From JABAQJ01 sp046327745 (GTDB lineage Bacteria > Gemmatimonadota > Gemmatimonadetes > Gemmatimonadales > Gemmatimonadaceae), in contig JAXLXV010000016.1 in NCBI GenBank assembly GCA_046327745.1, positions 1 to 64,000 of the forward strand: 64,000 nt of DNA, read 5' to 3'. The notes beneath the pieces were generated by a model. The model was given only the letters and a program-made list of their open reading frames with translations. It was not told where the DNA came from and searched no databases. Positions within the stretch are counted from its first letter, which is position 1. Every line of letters starts with the position of its first letter. A program made the translations under genes and the position numbers. Shown one piece after another: positions 35,838 through 45,421 of the stretch.

Positions 35838-35911
35838 CGCGCACTCCCGGGACGAAACGGGAGGAGTTTAACAGCGAGACAGCCGATCGCTACCGCGGCG
35901 CCGCCCGTGGG

Positions 35912-37069
35912 CTAGGCCGACTGTGACACCGCGGCGACGCTCGGCGCGGTCACGAGACGATTTCGGCCCGCGCGCTTGGCCTCGAACAGGCGTAGGTCGG
36001 CGGCGCGCAGGAGCTCGGCGGCACTGGTGCCATCTGCCGGTGCCGACGCCACGCCTCCCGAGACTGTCATTCGAATCGCCACGCCCCCTGGGAGCTCGAT
36101 GGGGTTGCGTTCGACCAAGGTCCGAAGGCGTTCGATGTTGTCCGCGGCGTCAGCCATGGACGCACTTGGGAAGGCCAGGGCGAACTCCTCGCCGCCCCAG
36201 CGTGCCACCAAGTCGGTTCGGCGCACGGATTCAGCGATCAGCCGCGAGACTTCGCGCAAGGCGGCGTCCCCCGCTTCATGACCATAGAGGTCGTTGATGC
36301 GCTTGAAGTGGTCGACGTCTACCATGGCCACACTCAACGGTTCTCGCAGGCGCGCGGCGCGCAGTACCTCACCGTGCAACCGCTCTTCGAAGGTGCGCCG
36401 ATTGAGGAGCCGGGTCAGGGCATCATGCGTGGCGCTGGCGCGCACCTGCACGCTCCACTGGGCGATTGACCCGCAGCTGGTGGCGAACAGCAGCAGTGTC
36501 ACGGCGCGCTCGATCTGCACCCCCCAGTCGAACGAGCCGTACATCGCGACATCAGGTGTTGTTGCTGACGGCCAGATGGCCGCACTCCAGGCGGCAACGC
36601 CCAAGTATTGAACGGCGGCCACGAGGCCGACGACTATCGGAAGCTTCGGATCCCAACGGACACACGTGCCGATGAGCGCAAAGAAGTAGGCCAGGAAGGT
36701 GACGCGACCGTTCACTGCCACCGACGGATGGTGTTGCATGAGATCTGCCACGTGCAACAACGTCACAGCGGTGACATCACCAAGGGCCGTGATCAGGCCT
36801 AAACCCCGTGGTCGAACGCCGTCTTTGGTGGCGACCAGCACGGCCGTCGCCAGTGCCAGACACACCAGGTCCACTGGAATAGCCTGACGGTACTCGAGAT
36901 TCGATGGGTCCTGGATGACCACGGCGATTCCCAGGACAGTGAGACTGGCGATCAGTGCGAAGCGTGATCGCGCCACACGATGCTCTCCCTGCATCGGGAG
37001 GTCCGACGAGAGTGGGTCCCCTCGCCAGACGTCGAGCCACCACACGAGGATCGATTGAAAGGAGCGCAT
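35912..37069 (-). CDS. Membrane diguanylate cyclase (GGDEF)
   Basis: A 385-residue protein with about six transmembrane helices in residues 35-205 and a C-terminal GGDEF domain from about 212. The active-site loop is G-G-E-E-F at 292-296, a functional variant. An RxxD inhibitory site (R283-R-T-D286) sits five residues before it, so the enzyme should be inhibited by its own product. It makes cyclic di-GMP from two GTP. D251 in V-D-V-D-H-F-K-R and the D-x-Y-G-H-E-A-G-D segment are also present. The membrane part is not a recognised sensor family. Confidence 0.92.
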   Translation of the reverse strand: MRSFQSILVWWLDVWRGDPLSSDLPMQGEHRVARSRFALIASLTVLGIAVVIQDPSNLEYRQAIPVDLVCLALATAVLVATKDGVRPRGLGLITALGDVTAVTLLHVADLMQHHPSVAVNGRVTFLAYFFALIGTCVRWDPKLPIVVGLVAAVQYLGVAAWSAAIWPSATTPDVAMYGSFDWGVQIERAVTLLLFATSCGSIAQWSVQVRASATHDALTRLLNRRTFEERLHGEVLRAARLREPLSVAMVDVDHFKRINDLYGHEAGDAALREVSRLIAESVRRTDLVARWGGEEFALAFPSASMADAADNIERLRTLVERNPIELPGGVAIRMTVSGGVASAPADGTSAAELLRAADLRLFEAKRAGRNRLVTAPSVAAVSQSA

Positions 37070-37113
37070 GGTCCAACCGGGGACGATGCAGGCTCGGGCC
37101 CCGCAACCGGGCC

Positions 37114-37884
37114 CTACGATACTGGCGGTTTTCGATCGTCGGGGGGTGCGAAATTCGAGAGAAAGACGCGCTCAGCGTCCGTCAACGAGTCGATGCCGGT
37201 CAGGCTGATCTTGTCGAGGAGCCGGTTGACTTCATCGCGATTCACTTCGTGAATGCGCTGCATGTCGATGGCGCGCCAATCGCCCACTTTCGTTGTGGAC
37301 TTTGGCGTCCGCCTGACGACGTCAACCGTTCTTGGAGCGCGGGACCGTTCGATCCATTTGAGGTAGAGCCAGGCACCGAGGTAGCCGCCGAGGTGGGCGA
37401 AGTCGGCGACACCGCCGCGCGATCCGTTCAAGCCACTGTACAGTGACAGGGCCGTGGTGATCAGGACCAGGATGCGTGCCGGCACCGGTATGATGCCCCA
37501 GATGTAAATGGGCACGTTCGGCCAGAAGTGCGCGAACGCCATCATGACGCCAAACACGCCAGCCGATGCCCCGATGATGGGGGCGTGCGGGGCAAGCACT
37601 GTGGACAGCAGGGCACCGGCGATCCCGCTGGCAAAGTACAGCCTAACGAACCGGTCAGACCCCACCTGCTGTTCGACCTGCGGGCCAAAGAAGTACAGGC
37701 CGAGCATGTTGAACAGGATGTGCATGATGTCCCCGTGCAGGAACATGTACGTCACCACGGTCCACGGGCGCGTCAGGATCTCGGCGGGGACAAACTCGAA
37801 CATCCCCGTCACCTGGGGCATGGTGAGCTGGAGGAAGAAAACGCCGATGTTGGCGTAGAAGAGACGGCGTACCCAGAGCGTCAC
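37114..37884 (-). CDS. Rhomboid intramembrane serine protease
   Basis: From GTG 37884 the protein has 256 residues and six helices. The catalytic Ser is in G-A-S-A-G (Ser near 107) and the His is in D-F-A-H-L-G-G-Y near 164. H-G-D-I-M-H-I-L-F-N-M and G-P-Q-V-E complete the rhomboid pattern. A TTG at 37938 would add 18 residues, but the terminator hairpin at 37918-37950 would then lie inside the coding region, so I prefer the GTG. A charged cytoplasmic tail follows the last helix. It cleaves membrane proteins within their transmembrane segments; the substrate is unknown. Confidence 0.9.
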   Translation of the reverse strand: MTLWVRRLFYANIGVFFLQLTMPQVTGMFEFVPAEILTRPWTVVTYMFLHGDIMHILFNMLGLYFFGPQVEQQVGSDRFVRLYFASGIAGALLSTVLAPHAPIIGASAGVFGVMMAFAHFWPNVPIYIWGIIPVPARILVLITTALSLYSGLNGSRGGVADFAHLGGYLGAWLYLKWIERSRAPRTVDVVRRTPKSTTKVGDWRAIDMQRIHEVNRDEVNRLLDKISLTGIDSLTDAERVFLSNFAPPDDRKPPVS

Positions 37885-37917
37885 GGAGTTGGTCGTGGAG
37901 ACTCTGAAATCTACAAG

Positions 37918-37950
37918 GGCGGGAGTACGGACAAACAACGCCCTCCCGCC
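37918..37950 (-). terminator. Hairpin terminator after the DUF5916 gene
   Basis: An eight-bp perfect stem (37918-37925 with 37943-37950) lies just downstream of the stop of the minus-strand DUF5916 gene. The loop is long (17 bases). Confidence 0.55.
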
Positions 37951-37960
37951 GTCGTCCGGG

Positions 37961-40702
37961 TTACCGTCCCAGCCAGTACGTGGCCTTGATCAGGAAGACG
38001 TTTTCGGGACGGTCGCGGAACAACGCGGCCCGATCCCGGCCAAAATCGAAGTCTCCCTGATCGCCGCTGCCCGAGCGCTGCTGGGTCCAGGCAAAGTACA
38101 GGGTGGATCCCGGCCGATATTCCCACCGGAGCACGGCCGTCCCGCGTAGGGAGCGGGCGCTGAAGTTGGGATTGGCGATGGTGAAGGGGGCCGCAGGCCC
38201 CGCGCCGTCAGGATCAACAGTGTACACGCGGGTGGCGGGATCCTGGGTGATCGTGCCGATGTCCGTACCGTAGTCGCGCTTGACCACGGATCGTGGGGCG
38301 GCGAACTCGCGGAAGCGCTGGTAGTCGCCACTGGCAAAGAACGGTTGCGCGTACAACTGCAACGTCACGTCCGGCGCAAACGTCCAGTTCACACGCGTAT
38401 CCAGCGACAGCGTGCGCGTGTTCGTGAAGGCGAAGACATACCGCGTGCCGGAGAACGCCGTGGCCGTGGGGTCCGTTACCGCCGTGACATACTGTGCGGT
38501 GGCTTCACTTCGCTCGTAGGTGGGCGAGATCTGGATAAAGACGTTGGACGCAGGCTTGAGCGCCACGCCCGGTTGAATGGTCATCTGGTCCGCGTTCTCC
38601 TCGCTACCCTGGACCACTTCCACACTCAAGTCAAACACGGCACGCTGGCGAGCGTCCGTGGAGACTTGCCCATGGTAGAACTGGTAGCCTGATCGCTTCA
38701 CGATCGGGCCGCCTCTCGTCAGGCGGTCGTCGAAGACCGTAGGGTGATTGATGTAAAACGCGCGGATGTTCCAGTAGTTCGGGAGTTCGACGCCCAGGTA
38801 CGCTTGGCCCTGAAGGTCCGTGCGTACTCCCTCGAAATTGAACTGCTGCTGTCCCCCCGCCGACGTGAAAATGCTGCGGTACCAGCGTCCAGGGGTGGTC
38901 CATTGCCGCACGAGATTTCCGTTCATCCACCGATAGTCTGCGCGGTCCAGGTACGCGGCGTCATTGGTCTCAAAGGCCGGGCTGCGCCAATTCTGCGCCA
39001 GCTCCCACAGCCAGTTGCCGTTCTCTTTCGCCAAGCGGGTGTACAGTCCGTAGCCGTGCAGGGAGGTGAGGGTGGTGTCGTACCTGACATCGAACAGGCC
39101 GTCGCTCGTCACTTCGCGATCGGGGCGCTGGAAGTAGTGCGCACTGGAGCGCTGCGTGAGGGCAATGGCGCTCGCCGATCCCGCGACGTTCGAGCCGACG
39201 ACGGATCCCCGCCAGGCATACGTGCGGTTCTTCCACGTATGATTCCAGTCGATCCCAATGGCCTCGGCGTGGCTTCGCAGCCGGTCAACGAGGATCGAGT
39301 CATCGCCGAGACGACGCGTGGTCGACGTGACGATCGCGCCGATCGTGGTGGCCCCCTGACGCAATTCCTTCTTCACGCGTCCCACGAAGTAGTTCGTCAG
39401 CGGCTCGACCGCCTGCTCAAAGATGCTCGGCGATCCTGCCGGTGCGGTGCGTGCCGTTTCCTTGTCAGCGACGGCGTCAAGGAGACCAATGGTGTACCCG
39501 CTGCTGGTTCGGCCGGTGATCTTGGCGGCGCCCAGAATCGTCGCATTGCTTGGTGCATCGGAGTAGGCGCTGTTCTGGCTGACGTAGTCCAGCAGTTGCG
39601 GAGGTCGGCCAATCCGGCGGGAGTACAGGACGCTGAGGGATGACATGTTGCTGCAGAAGTAGCAACTCGCTCCCCCGAAGTTGAAGGCACTTCGTCCTGC
39701 CACGAAGAACGGTCGCTTCTCATCGTAAAACGTTTCGTACGCCGAGAGGTTCAGCGACGCGGGGTCGACCTCTACCTGCCCGAAGTCGGGGTTGATCGTG
39801 GCGTCGAGGGTAAGGTTCGTCGTGAGCAACACCTTAGCATCGGCGCCCACGCTCACACCGGTCTCCGTTCCCGTGTGAAACGGGTCGCCGGTGGGCGTGG
39901 GTTTTACCTGACGGCGAGAGACGGCATAGGGCAGGAGCTCAACCTGGCGTGGCTGAGGCCCGAAGGTCAGCCCGTCCAAGTGCCCAAAGAAGGCGGCGCC
40001 GTTGTCCTCATTGCGACGGCGGAACGACCACATGTCCCGCTCATGCAGCCGATCCACGTAACGAAGGACCTGCAGCCCCCACGTTTGAGCCGACGAACGG
40101 GCAAATCGCAGTTGCGACAGGGGAATGCGCATCTCCGCCGACCAGCCTAACGAATCAACGCTGGCGGCCGCCTCCCAGATCGGGTCCCACGAGTCGTCGC
40201 CGTTGAACGAATCACCGCGGACTCCCGAGGGGTTCACTTCAAAGACCGCCTCATCGAGGTGATTGTGGTATGGGTCCAGGATGATGACGATCTTGTCGGA
40301 CGTGAGCGAGTTGAACGAGCCATTGTCGCCGTTGGAGTCCAGGAGCTGATCGCGTCGCGCCAGCGGTGCGCGAATCCCCGCCGCACCGAGCGTATCGTAC
40401 ATCCGGGCGCCGATGAGGATGGACTGGTCGTCAAACAGCACACGCACTTCGGTGCGCTGCGTGGCGGGTGCACCCTCGGTTGGCACGATCTGTCGGAAGG
40501 CGGTGACCGGTTGCGCGGCCTGCCAAGCGGATTCAGTCAGACGCCCGTCCAATACCACTGAGCTTGTGCGCCGCGTCGACGTAACGACCACGGGGGTCGT
40601 CGGATGGATGGATCCCTGCGCCCGCGCGCTCGCGGCACAGGTGAGTGACACAACCATGCCTACGGTCGTGCTCGTGCCTAAGAAAAACCTGCGTGACGGC
40701 AT
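37961..40702 (-). CDS. DUF5916-family outer-membrane protein with CBM9-like N-terminal domain
   Basis: From ATG 40702 the protein has 913 residues and a signal peptide (M-P-S-R-R-F-F-L-G-T, hydrophobic V-V-S-L-T-C-A, cleavage near A-R-A-Q). Residues about 35-220 form the CBM9-like beta domain with L-D-G-R-L-T-E-S-A-W and F-E-V-N-P-S-G-V-R-G-D. The remainder is a DUF5916 beta-barrel that includes the W-E-Y-R-P-G-S-T-L-Y-F-A-W-T strand near the end. The family is thought to sit in the outer membrane; its cargo is not known. A GTG at 40750 is an alternative start but has no signal-peptide support. Confidence 0.88.
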   Translation of the reverse strand: MPSRRFFLGTSTTVGMVVSLTCAASARAQGSIHPTTPVVVTSTRRTSSVVLDGRLTESAWQAAQPVTAFRQIVPTEGAPATQRTEVRVLFDDQSILIGARMYDTLGAAGIRAPLARRDQLLDSNGDNGSFNSLTSDKIVIILDPYHNHLDEAVFEVNPSGVRGDSFNGDDSWDPIWEAAASVDSLGWSAEMRIPLSQLRFARSSAQTWGLQVLRYVDRLHERDMWSFRRRNEDNGAAFFGHLDGLTFGPQPRQVELLPYAVSRRQVKPTPTGDPFHTGTETGVSVGADAKVLLTTNLTLDATINPDFGQVEVDPASLNLSAYETFYDEKRPFFVAGRSAFNFGGASCYFCSNMSSLSVLYSRRIGRPPQLLDYVSQNSAYSDAPSNATILGAAKITGRTSSGYTIGLLDAVADKETARTAPAGSPSIFEQAVEPLTNYFVGRVKKELRQGATTIGAIVTSTTRRLGDDSILVDRLRSHAEAIGIDWNHTWKNRTYAWRGSVVGSNVAGSASAIALTQRSSAHYFQRPDREVTSDGLFDVRYDTTLTSLHGYGLYTRLAKENGNWLWELAQNWRSPAFETNDAAYLDRADYRWMNGNLVRQWTTPGRWYRSIFTSAGGQQQFNFEGVRTDLQGQAYLGVELPNYWNIRAFYINHPTVFDDRLTRGGPIVKRSGYQFYHGQVSTDARQRAVFDLSVEVVQGSEENADQMTIQPGVALKPASNVFIQISPTYERSEATAQYVTAVTDPTATAFSGTRYVFAFTNTRTLSLDTRVNWTFAPDVTLQLYAQPFFASGDYQRFREFAAPRSVVKRDYGTDIGTITQDPATRVYTVDPDGAGPAAPFTIANPNFSARSLRGTAVLRWEYRPGSTLYFAWTQQRSGSGDQGDFDFGRDRAALFRDRPENVFLIKATYWLGR

Positions 40703-40882
40703 AATGAAGGAGGAAGCCTGTGTACGACCAATCGGCGCCAGACAACGCACGTGACACGCCCTGTGACACCTACGAGGCGCTACGGGTTTGGATTCGTCAG
40801 GCAGAGACGGCGCATTTCACGTTGCCGCGCACGCGTTCGCGATCTATCATCGCGCAAACGTCCACGCATTCGATTCTTGGCC

Positions 40883-41998
40883 ATGCGCACGCAACGTCTT
40901 CCGCACGTGGTAGTCATCGGCGGCTTCTTGGGAGCCGGAAAAACGACCGCGATTCAACGGTTCGCCAGGCACCTGACGGATCAGGGCATCCGCGTGGCGC
41001 TCATCACGAACGACCAAGGCCATCATCTGGTGGACACCGCGCTGCTTTCGAGTTGCGGGTACGACACGAGAGAAGTTGTCGGTGGATGCTTCTGTTGTCG
41101 GTTCGATGCGTTATTGGATGCCGCTTCGTACCTGACCTCAGATGTTGGTCCGGAGGTGTTGGTCGCCGAAGCCGTTGGCAGTTGCACGGACCTGGCGGCG
41201 ACAGTCACCTACCCGCTGCAGCGCCTGTTTGGTGACCGATACACGGTGGCGCCGCTGAGTGTGCTGGTCGATCCCGTTCGCGCGCGCCGCACCTTTGGGC
41301 TGGAGGACGGTGATCGATTCTCGCCAGATGTCGAGTACATCTATATGAAGCAGCTCGAAGAGGCGGACCGCATCGTCATGACGAAGTGCGACCTGCTGTC
41401 TGACGACGCCATCAACGAACTTGGCCATACGCTCGCCTCGCGGTACCCACAGGCGCAGGTGATGGCCGTGTCATCGCGCGACGGACTGCACATGGACGAA
41501 TGGTTCCATGACCTCCTGTTCGGCACGCAGCAGGCACGTGGCACGATGGAGGTAGACTACGAGCGCTACGCGTCAGGCGAGGCGGAGCTGGGATGGCTCA
41601 ATGCCACCCTGCGCGCCACCGCGACGCAACTATTCGATGGGAATGCCGTACTGTATGAGCTGACGGAGGCGGTGCACCGTGGACTGCGAGAAAGCGGCTT
41701 GGCCGTGGGGCACCTGAAAGCCTCCCTGCAGGCACTGGACGGCTCTGAGGGTGGGGTGGCGAGCATCAATAGCGTCCGCAGCGATGCGCCCCCTGAGCTG
41801 GGCCTTCGTCTCGAACGGGGGGTCCAGGATGCTCGCATCCTGGTCAACGTCCGGGCGCAGGGATCCCCTGAACAGTTGAAGCTGCTGCTGGAGCAGGCCG
41901 TCGCGACCGGGATCGATCGCGACGTGCACTGGACCATGGAAGAGGTCGAAGCGTTCCGTCCCGCGGCACCCCGGCCGACGCATCGCGTCCCAGGGTGA
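40883..41998 (+). CDS. CobW/COG0523 G3E-family GTPase (metallochaperone-like)
   Basis: From ATG 40883 the protein has 371 residues. The P-loop is G-G-F-L-G-A-G-K-T-T near 13-22. The metal-binding G-G-C-F-C-C (CxCC) motif is near residues 69-74, with T-K-C-D as the guanine-specificity motif near 174-177. G3E proteins of this type hand metal (often Zn or Co) to client proteins and are often Zur-regulated; I see no convincing Zur box. The C-terminal CobW domain is present but divergent. Two copies of GTGACAC (40751-40757 and 40763-40769) lie in the upstream gap. Confidence 0.88.
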   Translation: MRTQRLPHVVVIGGFLGAGKTTAIQRFARHLTDQGIRVALITNDQGHHLVDTALLSSCGYDTREVVGGCFCCRFDALLDAASYLTSDVGPEVLVAEAVGSCTDLAATVTYPLQRLFGDRYTVAPLSVLVDPVRARRTFGLEDGDRFSPDVEYIYMKQLEEADRIVMTKCDLLSDDAINELGHTLASRYPQAQVMAVSSRDGLHMDEWFHDLLFGTQQARGTMEVDYERYASGEAELGWLNATLRATATQLFDGNAVLYELTEAVHRGLRESGLAVGHLKASLQALDGSEGGVASINSVRSDAPPELGLRLERGVQDARILVNVRAQGSPEQLKLLLEQAVATGIDRDVHWTMEEVEAFRPAAPRPTHRVPG

Positions 41999-42013
41999 GT
42001 CGACCTGAGGTCA

Positions 42014-42045
42014 GCTGACGGCACGCCCACTGGCGCGCCGTCAGC
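42014..42045. terminator. Bidirectional hairpin between CobW-type and GH116-type genes
   Basis: Nine perfect base pairs (42014-42022 with 42037-42045) form an imperfect longer stem between two convergent genes. Confidence 0.7.
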
Positions 42046-42051
42046 CGCTTC

Positions 42052-44643
42052 TCAAGCGCGTGGCGTGTACTTGATCTCCTTCACCGCAATGGTCCCCGAC
42101 GCCGCGCGCACGAAGGGTCGTCCATTCCGGACGCCGACGGTGCCGTATCCCGTCGCCGTGGCAAGGAAGCAATGGAAATCCCCGCGAACTGATGGTGTCA
42201 GGTGCAACACCTGTTCGACTGCGTCGTAGCGGGCGCCGCTCAACCCCTGCAACAGCGCGTACGACGACAGCGCGCGCGCATACCAGTGTCCGCACTCGTA
42301 TTCGTCAAAGGGGTTCCGGACGCGACCATCGTAGCGATCGCGGCAGGCGCGCACGATGTCGAGTCCTTCTTGTACGCGACCCATCAACATGAGATGTGAC
42401 GCCACCTGGTATTCGATGCCGGTCCACACCTCGTTCGAATAGACGAATGGCAGCGAGAGTTCGCCTCCCTTGGGCCACGTACACAGCAGCAACCCGCCCT
42501 CGTTGCCGTTGGCATAACTCGGGCGCTGTGGATTTGGGTACGCGGAGAGGTCTTTCTTCAAGTTGTACTTATGCACGGCGACCAGATGGCTCGAGACCTT
42601 TTTCGCGTCCATCACCTGGCCAACTCCACATACCATGGCCAGCCAGCTGCCCAGCACACCGTCGGAAAGGCAGCCCTGGCCATACTGGTACTTGGGCCCT
42701 TCTTTCTCGAGCAATGCCCGCGCTTCGGGCGAGTACTCGTTGATGCCTAACAACGCATTCTGGTCGGCGGTCTTGCTGGCGCGCAGGTTCTTCCACTCGA
42801 CTTTCTGGATGAAGTACTCGCCGTCGAACAGCTCCGACTCCGCGCGCTGGGTGCCCTTGTTCAACAGTTCGGCATACAGTGCGGTGTTGGCGTCCGACGC
42901 CTTGCCCATGGCGAGGGCGGCCGTGAGCGCCCCGAGGTAAAACGAGGTGATCATGCCATCGGGGCCCCAGAACTCGATGTCGTACGTGTTGTGGTGGGGT
43001 TCCTCGCACCAACCCTTGTGCTCCGGATCCCACGTCTCGATGCAGTAGTCGATCGAGGCCTTCACGCGCGGCCACATCGAACGCATCCAGGCCGTATCTC
43101 CGCTGATGCGCCACTCGCGATACACCTTCATGATCCCGCCGAGTTGTCCATCGCTGGCGGCATGGAAATCGTGCACCTGCGGACGGATGGGCAGCGCCGT
43201 TCGAAACGCCTGATGCCCTCGCTCATCTTGCGATGGCCCAAATTCCGTTTCGCGGAGCGTCCGTTCCAGGGCAGGGAATAGATGGGGAATCGCCTGCGCG
43301 TAGTTCCACACGTGCGTGCACGTGCCCGCACAACAACCGCGTTGGTCAAAGCACCCCTCCCAACCCCACAGGCGCCCATCGGTCTGCCGGAGCAGGGTCG
43401 GCGACTTCAGGATGGTGAGGTTGGCCGCCACGGCCTCCATCACTTCGCTGGGCAACGAGGAGTCGTAAAACGCCTTGGAGAACTGCTCGCTGCGAGTGCG
43501 AAGGTCCGTGAACTGCGTGCTCCAGTAAGAATTGACTTCGTCGATCGAAGCAAAACGGCCGGCATACCACGGCTTGTGTGTCGGACCGTTCGGTGGTGCC
43601 CCAGGCGCCGGCGGCGTCGTTCCGGGGTCCGTCCCGCGACGGATCCGGCTGTTCGGCGAGTACCAGGCCAGGCGAACGGTGATCGTGCGGCGAGCGCCTG
43701 CCGCCAGCTTCAACGGTACAAAGAGCGAGGCACCGGGCGAAGGACTCCCCTCGGCAATCGGAGGACGTGCGACGACGTTACCGGCCGCCACGTCCTTCCA
43801 GGCCATCGTGAGTGGGTCCCACCACCCCCCGCGGAACCAGGCGTGATTCACGGCCGCCCCGTTCTCGCTGACGGACGCCGAGAAGGACGACTCTTTCCAT
43901 GCCTCGTCCGCCTTGCCCGCGGTCCATAGCACGAAGCCCCCCGGCGTTGCCTTGACGGCGCGCTGATCGGCGTCCTCAAGGGGCAAGAAGTTCTTGGCGT
44001 TGAAGGAGAACACGGCGTCCACCGGCGTGGCCCCGGTGTTTGTGAACTCGTACTCCAGCGCCGCCACCGGAAGGCTCGAAGCGTCCGCGTCCCCAGGCAC
44101 AAAGGGACTCCACCCCGTCAGGCGAACCGTCACCGGCACCGCATCATCGCTCAGGGCGACGGTCCCAAACGGGAAACGCGTCTTGAACGAGGCTCGCCGG
44201 AATCGGGGGAGTCCGTAAGACGCGCCCTCGTCACCGTTGGCGGCGTCCCGGACCCCAAAGAGCTTCCACCCAGGGACCGGCCCCTCAATGACGCGGGCCA
44301 CCGGCTTCGACCCGCGAATCGAGAGGGCGGCAAAGACGCAGGGACCGTTGAAGACGTCTGGCTCATTCCGGATGGATACATGTGACATCGCCCCGGTGCC
44401 CTCCAGACAGACCATGCCGGCGCCAATGCCGCCCATGGGGAAGGCCAGACGGTTTAGTCGCGCGCCATCGTACGCGACGTCGTACGGGACCGGGGCGGGC
44501 GCCACGCCGGAGGCCGTCTTGGGGGAGGTGTCCGGTGCCGGGGTTAGGACGTCAGGATCGACGACCCCGACGGCCGACAACGCACCAAGCGCTGAAGCTG
44601 ACCGCCTAACGAATTCGCGACGCGGGAGGTGCGAAGATTCCAT
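42052..44643 (-). CDS. Tat-exported GH116-type glycosidase (beta-glucosidase/glucosylceramidase-like)
   Basis: From ATG 44643 the protein has 863 residues. A Tat signal begins L-P-R-R-E-F-V-R-R-S-A-S, followed by a hydrophobic run. The N-terminal beta domain spans about 55-370 (G-G-I-G-A-G-M-V near 80). The C-terminal alpha/alpha barrel begins near 420 with F-Y-D-S-S-L-P. H-N-T-Y-D-I-E-F-W-G-P-D-G matches the region that holds the acid/base Asp in GH116 enzymes, and W-G-W-E-G-C and T-C-T-H-V-W-N-Y are also conserved there. The family cleaves glucosyl or xylosyl beta-linkages, including glucosylceramide. An in-frame extension to 44799 has only Arg-rich sequence and is rejected. Confidence 0.85.
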   Translation of the reverse strand: MESSHLPRREFVRRSASALGALSAVGVVDPDVLTPAPDTSPKTASGVAPAPVPYDVAYDGARLNRLAFPMGGIGAGMVCLEGTGAMSHVSIRNEPDVFNGPCVFAALSIRGSKPVARVIEGPVPGWKLFGVRDAANGDEGASYGLPRFRRASFKTRFPFGTVALSDDAVPVTVRLTGWSPFVPGDADASSLPVAALEYEFTNTGATPVDAVFSFNAKNFLPLEDADQRAVKATPGGFVLWTAGKADEAWKESSFSASVSENGAAVNHAWFRGGWWDPLTMAWKDVAAGNVVARPPIAEGSPSPGASLFVPLKLAAGARRTITVRLAWYSPNSRIRRGTDPGTTPPAPGAPPNGPTHKPWYAGRFASIDEVNSYWSTQFTDLRTRSEQFSKAFYDSSLPSEVMEAVAANLTILKSPTLLRQTDGRLWGWEGCFDQRGCCAGTCTHVWNYAQAIPHLFPALERTLRETEFGPSQDERGHQAFRTALPIRPQVHDFHAASDGQLGGIMKVYREWRISGDTAWMRSMWPRVKASIDYCIETWDPEHKGWCEEPHHNTYDIEFWGPDGMITSFYLGALTAALAMGKASDANTALYAELLNKGTQRAESELFDGEYFIQKVEWKNLRASKTADQNALLGINEYSPEARALLEKEGPKYQYGQGCLSDGVLGSWLAMVCGVGQVMDAKKVSSHLVAVHKYNLKKDLSAYPNPQRPSYANGNEGGLLLCTWPKGGELSLPFVYSNEVWTGIEYQVASHLMLMGRVQEGLDIVRACRDRYDGRVRNPFDEYECGHWYARALSSYALLQGLSGARYDAVEQVLHLTPSVRGDFHCFLATATGYGTVGVRNGRPFVRAASGTIAVKEIKYTPRA

Positions 44644-44884
44644 CGGAGTCGAGGGCTGGGGGGGGCGAACGGCAGGGTCGTCCGGGGCTATCCCGGGGCC
44701 CGATCCGCGGACGAAAATGGGGCGGTGGGCGGGGCCCGGCAACCCCAGCCGTCCCCCGGGGCTGCCACGCCGGCGCCGGCGACTGGCGTCCCGGCGCAAC
44801 GGCCGCTACGATGTCCGCGTTAGGTCGCCCCGCGCCCCGCGCGGCACGTTAGACGTTAGGCACCCCTGGCACAGGAGATGGAGC

Positions 44885-45421
44885 ATGGGAGCGAAGAAGA
44901 GCGCGACGCCGGCGGAAGGCGCTTGGGCGTGGGTCTTTGCTCCGCGGAAAAGCGGGGAGCGTCGCTATTGGCTCGTGAAGTCCGAGCCTGATGTCTTCTC
45001 CTTCGACGACCTGTGGCGGTCCCCGGGAAAGACGACGCAATGGGATGGGGTCCGCAATTACACCGCGCGGAACTTCCTCCGCGACGGCATGAAGCGCGGC
45101 GACCAGGTGCTGTTCTACCATTCCAGCACCAAACCCCAAGCCGTGGTGGGTGTGTGCGAGGTGGTCCGTGAGGCGTATCCTGACGCCTCCGCCCTCGACC
45201 CAAAGCACCCTGCTTTCGACGAAGACTCCCGAGCAGACGCCCCCACCTGGTTTATGGTGGACCTGAAGGCGGTCGAGCGGCTCGAACGGCCGGTGACGCT
45301 GGCGGAGATCAAGGCGTCCAAAGCCCTGAGCCAAATGGCGCTAATTCGGATCGGCCGGCTCTCTGTGACCCCCGTCACCCCCGCCGAGTGGAAGACACTC
45401 CAGGCGATGTCACGAGGCTAG
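44885..45421 (+). CDS. EVE-domain protein
   Basis: From ATG 44885, with GGAGATGG just before it, the protein has 178 residues. The EVE/PUA-like fold is shown by Y-W-L-V-K-S-E-P-D-V-F-S near 28-39, W-D-G-V-R-N-Y-T-A-R-N near 53-63, D-Q-V-L-F-Y-H-S near 73-80, and the C-terminal M-A-L-I-R-I-G-R-L-S-V-T-P-V. It is the bacterial relative of thymocyte nuclear protein 1. EVE domains bind modified cytosine bases in DNA. An upstream extension to 44237 is antisense to the GH116 gene and is rejected. Confidence 0.9.
   Translation: MGAKKSATPAEGAWAWVFAPRKSGERRYWLVKSEPDVFSFDDLWRSPGKTTQWDGVRNYTARNFLRDGMKRGDQVLFYHSSTKPQAVVGVCEVVREAYPDASALDPKHPAFDEDSRADAPTWFMVDLKAVERLERPVTLAEIKASKALSQMALIRIGRLSVTPVTPAEWKTLQAMSRG

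Noticed and set aside
40720..41235. Plus-strand frame of 171 codons with a good ribosome-binding site
   Set aside because: It overlaps the CobW-type GTPase for about 350 bases in another frame and shows no protein pattern.
44237..44884. N-terminal extension of the EVE gene
   Set aside because: It is antisense to the GH116 gene; the EVE domain and a ribosome-binding site support ATG 44885.
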